From an uncultured Rhodanobacteraceae bacterium (GTDB lineage Bacteria; Pseudomonadota; Gammaproteobacteria; Xanthomonadales; Rhodanobacteraceae), in assembly GCA_937902695.1 (NCBI GenBank), contig CALFNI010000113.1, positions 1-5,640 on the forward strand: a DNA stretch of 5,640 nucleotides, given 5' to 3'. Below the pieces are notes generated by a model that was not told where the DNA came from, made no database searches, and worked only from the letters and a program-made list of their open reading frames with translations. Within the stretch, counting starts at the first letter, position 1. The number at the start of each line of letters is the position of its first letter. Below are positions 5,121 through 5,640 of this stretch, piece after piece. The position numbers were made by a program, and so were the translations under genes.

Positions 5121-5640
5121 CCGCGCGCCTCGAGCGCCGCGACGGCGGGAAGCTTCTTGCCTTCGAGGAACTCGAGGAACGCGCCGCCGCCGGTCGAGAT
5201 GTACGAGATCCTGTCCTCGACGCCGTATTTCTCGATCGCCGCGAGCGTGTCGCCGCCGCCGGCGATCGAGAACGCGCCCGAATCGGCGATCGCGTGCGCG
5301 AGCGTCTTCGTGCCGTTCCCGAACGCGTCGAACTCGAACACGCCTACCGGGCCGTTCCAGACGACCGTGCCGGCCTTGGCGATCAGCGCCGCGTAGCGCT
5401 GCGCGGTTTCGGGGCCGATGTCGAGGATCATGTCGTTGTCGGCGACATCCTCGACGCGCTTGACGGTCGCCCGGGCGTCGGCCTTGAACGCGGGCGCGAC
5501 AATGACATCGGTCGGCACCGGCACTTCGGCGCCGCGCGCCTTCGCGGCCGCAGCGATCTTCTTCGCGGTGTCGATGAGGTCGTTTTCGACGAGCGACTTG
5601 CCGACGTTGTGCCCGGCCGCCGCGATGAACGTGTTGGCGA
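5117..5640 (-). CDS. pgk: Phosphoglycerate kinase, C-terminal part; 5' end outside the window
   Basis: These are the last 173 residues of the enzyme that transfers phosphate from 1,3-bisphosphoglycerate to ADP, giving ATP and 3-phosphoglycerate in the cytoplasm. The frame stays open to the right edge. Visible signatures, in order, are [33 protein letters not shown] (nucleotide-binding region), [13 protein letters not shown] and the C-terminal [17 protein letters not shown], whose glycine-rich turn closes over the phosphate during catalysis. The N-terminal phosphoglycerate-binding domain is not in the window. The TGA stop overlaps the next ATG by four bases, so pgk and the phosphatase form a coupled pair. 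The family assignment is secure. Confidence 0.97.
   Translation of the reverse strand, partial: ANTFIAAAGHNVGKSLVENDLIDTAKKIAAAAKARGAEVPVPTDVIVAPAFKADARATVKRVEDVADNDMILDIGPETAQRYAALIAKAGTVVWNGPVGVFEFDAFGNGTKTLAHAIADSGAFSIAGGGDTLAAIEKYGVEDRISYISTGGGAFLEFLEGKKLPAVAALEARG
5128..5131 (-). promoter_or_regulatory. Ribosome-binding site of the phosphatase gene inside pgk
   Basis: GAGG on the minus strand lies seven bases before the ATG at 5120, within the last codons of pgk. It supports the overlapping start and re-initiation after pgk translation. Confidence 0.6.

Noticed and set aside
4500..5396. Plus-strand open frame (298 codons) opposite the phosphatase and pgk
   Set aside because: It spans two secure minus-strand genes antisense and shows Arg-rich shadow composition only.
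1..5640. Mobile element, CRISPR array, tRNA or biosynthetic or defence system
   Set aside because: No transposase or integrase, regularly spaced repeats, tRNA-like fold or defence domain was found; all larger frames are accounted for by core metabolism and two small envelope proteins.

Overview
This 5.6-kb window is from a high-GC proteobacterial chromosome. It carries a run of lower-glycolysis genes on the minus strand: phosphoglycerate kinase (pgk, entering from the right edge), a HAD-family phosphatase, pyruvate kinase (pyk), a small exported TonB-C-like protein and class I fructose-bisphosphate aldolase (fba). The plus strand holds the 3' end of a cysteine synthase gene at the left edge and, between pyk and the phosphatase, a two-helix membrane protein with a PH-like domain. 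The host is most likely a betaproteobacterium or a Xanthomonadales-like gammaproteobacterium. The pgk-pyk-fba gene order, the PykA-type pyruvate kinase and the GC-rich dispersed palindromes fit these groups, but the sequence alone does not fix the genus.

Layout from left to right: cysK 3' end (+, 1-421); a spacer with a three-hairpin dispersed repeat (442-505) and a strong intrinsic terminator for fba (529-555); fba (-, 576-1586); a 200-bp spacer (1587-1786) with a TATAAT box, a GC-rich hairpin followed by a U-rich tract in the presumed fba leader, and a weak terminator behind the next gene; the TonB-C-like gene (-, 1787-2230); pyk (-, 2302-3768); a 56-bp divergent intergenic region with a small inverted repeat; the PH-like membrane protein (+, 3825-4379); a 66-bp convergent gap with a degenerate hairpin repeat; the HAD phosphatase (-, 4446-5120), whose start overlaps the pgk stop by 4 bp; and the pgk 3' end (-, 5117-5640).

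Pgk and Pyk are the two ATP-yielding steps of lower glycolysis, and Fba is the reversible C6/C3 step, so the enzymes belong to one pathway. The phosphatase is translationally coupled to pgk and may act on a side product or nearby phosphometabolite; that role is inference. The TonB-C-like and PH-like proteins sit among these genes without an obvious metabolic job.

Overall this is an ordinary core-metabolism region. I see no mobile element, CRISPR array, tRNA or rRNA, and no evidence of a new defence or biosynthetic system. The points most worth a second look are the phosphatase-pgk coupling, the terminator-like leader of fba, the two uncharacterised envelope proteins inside the glycolytic cluster, and the tiled three-hairpin repeat.
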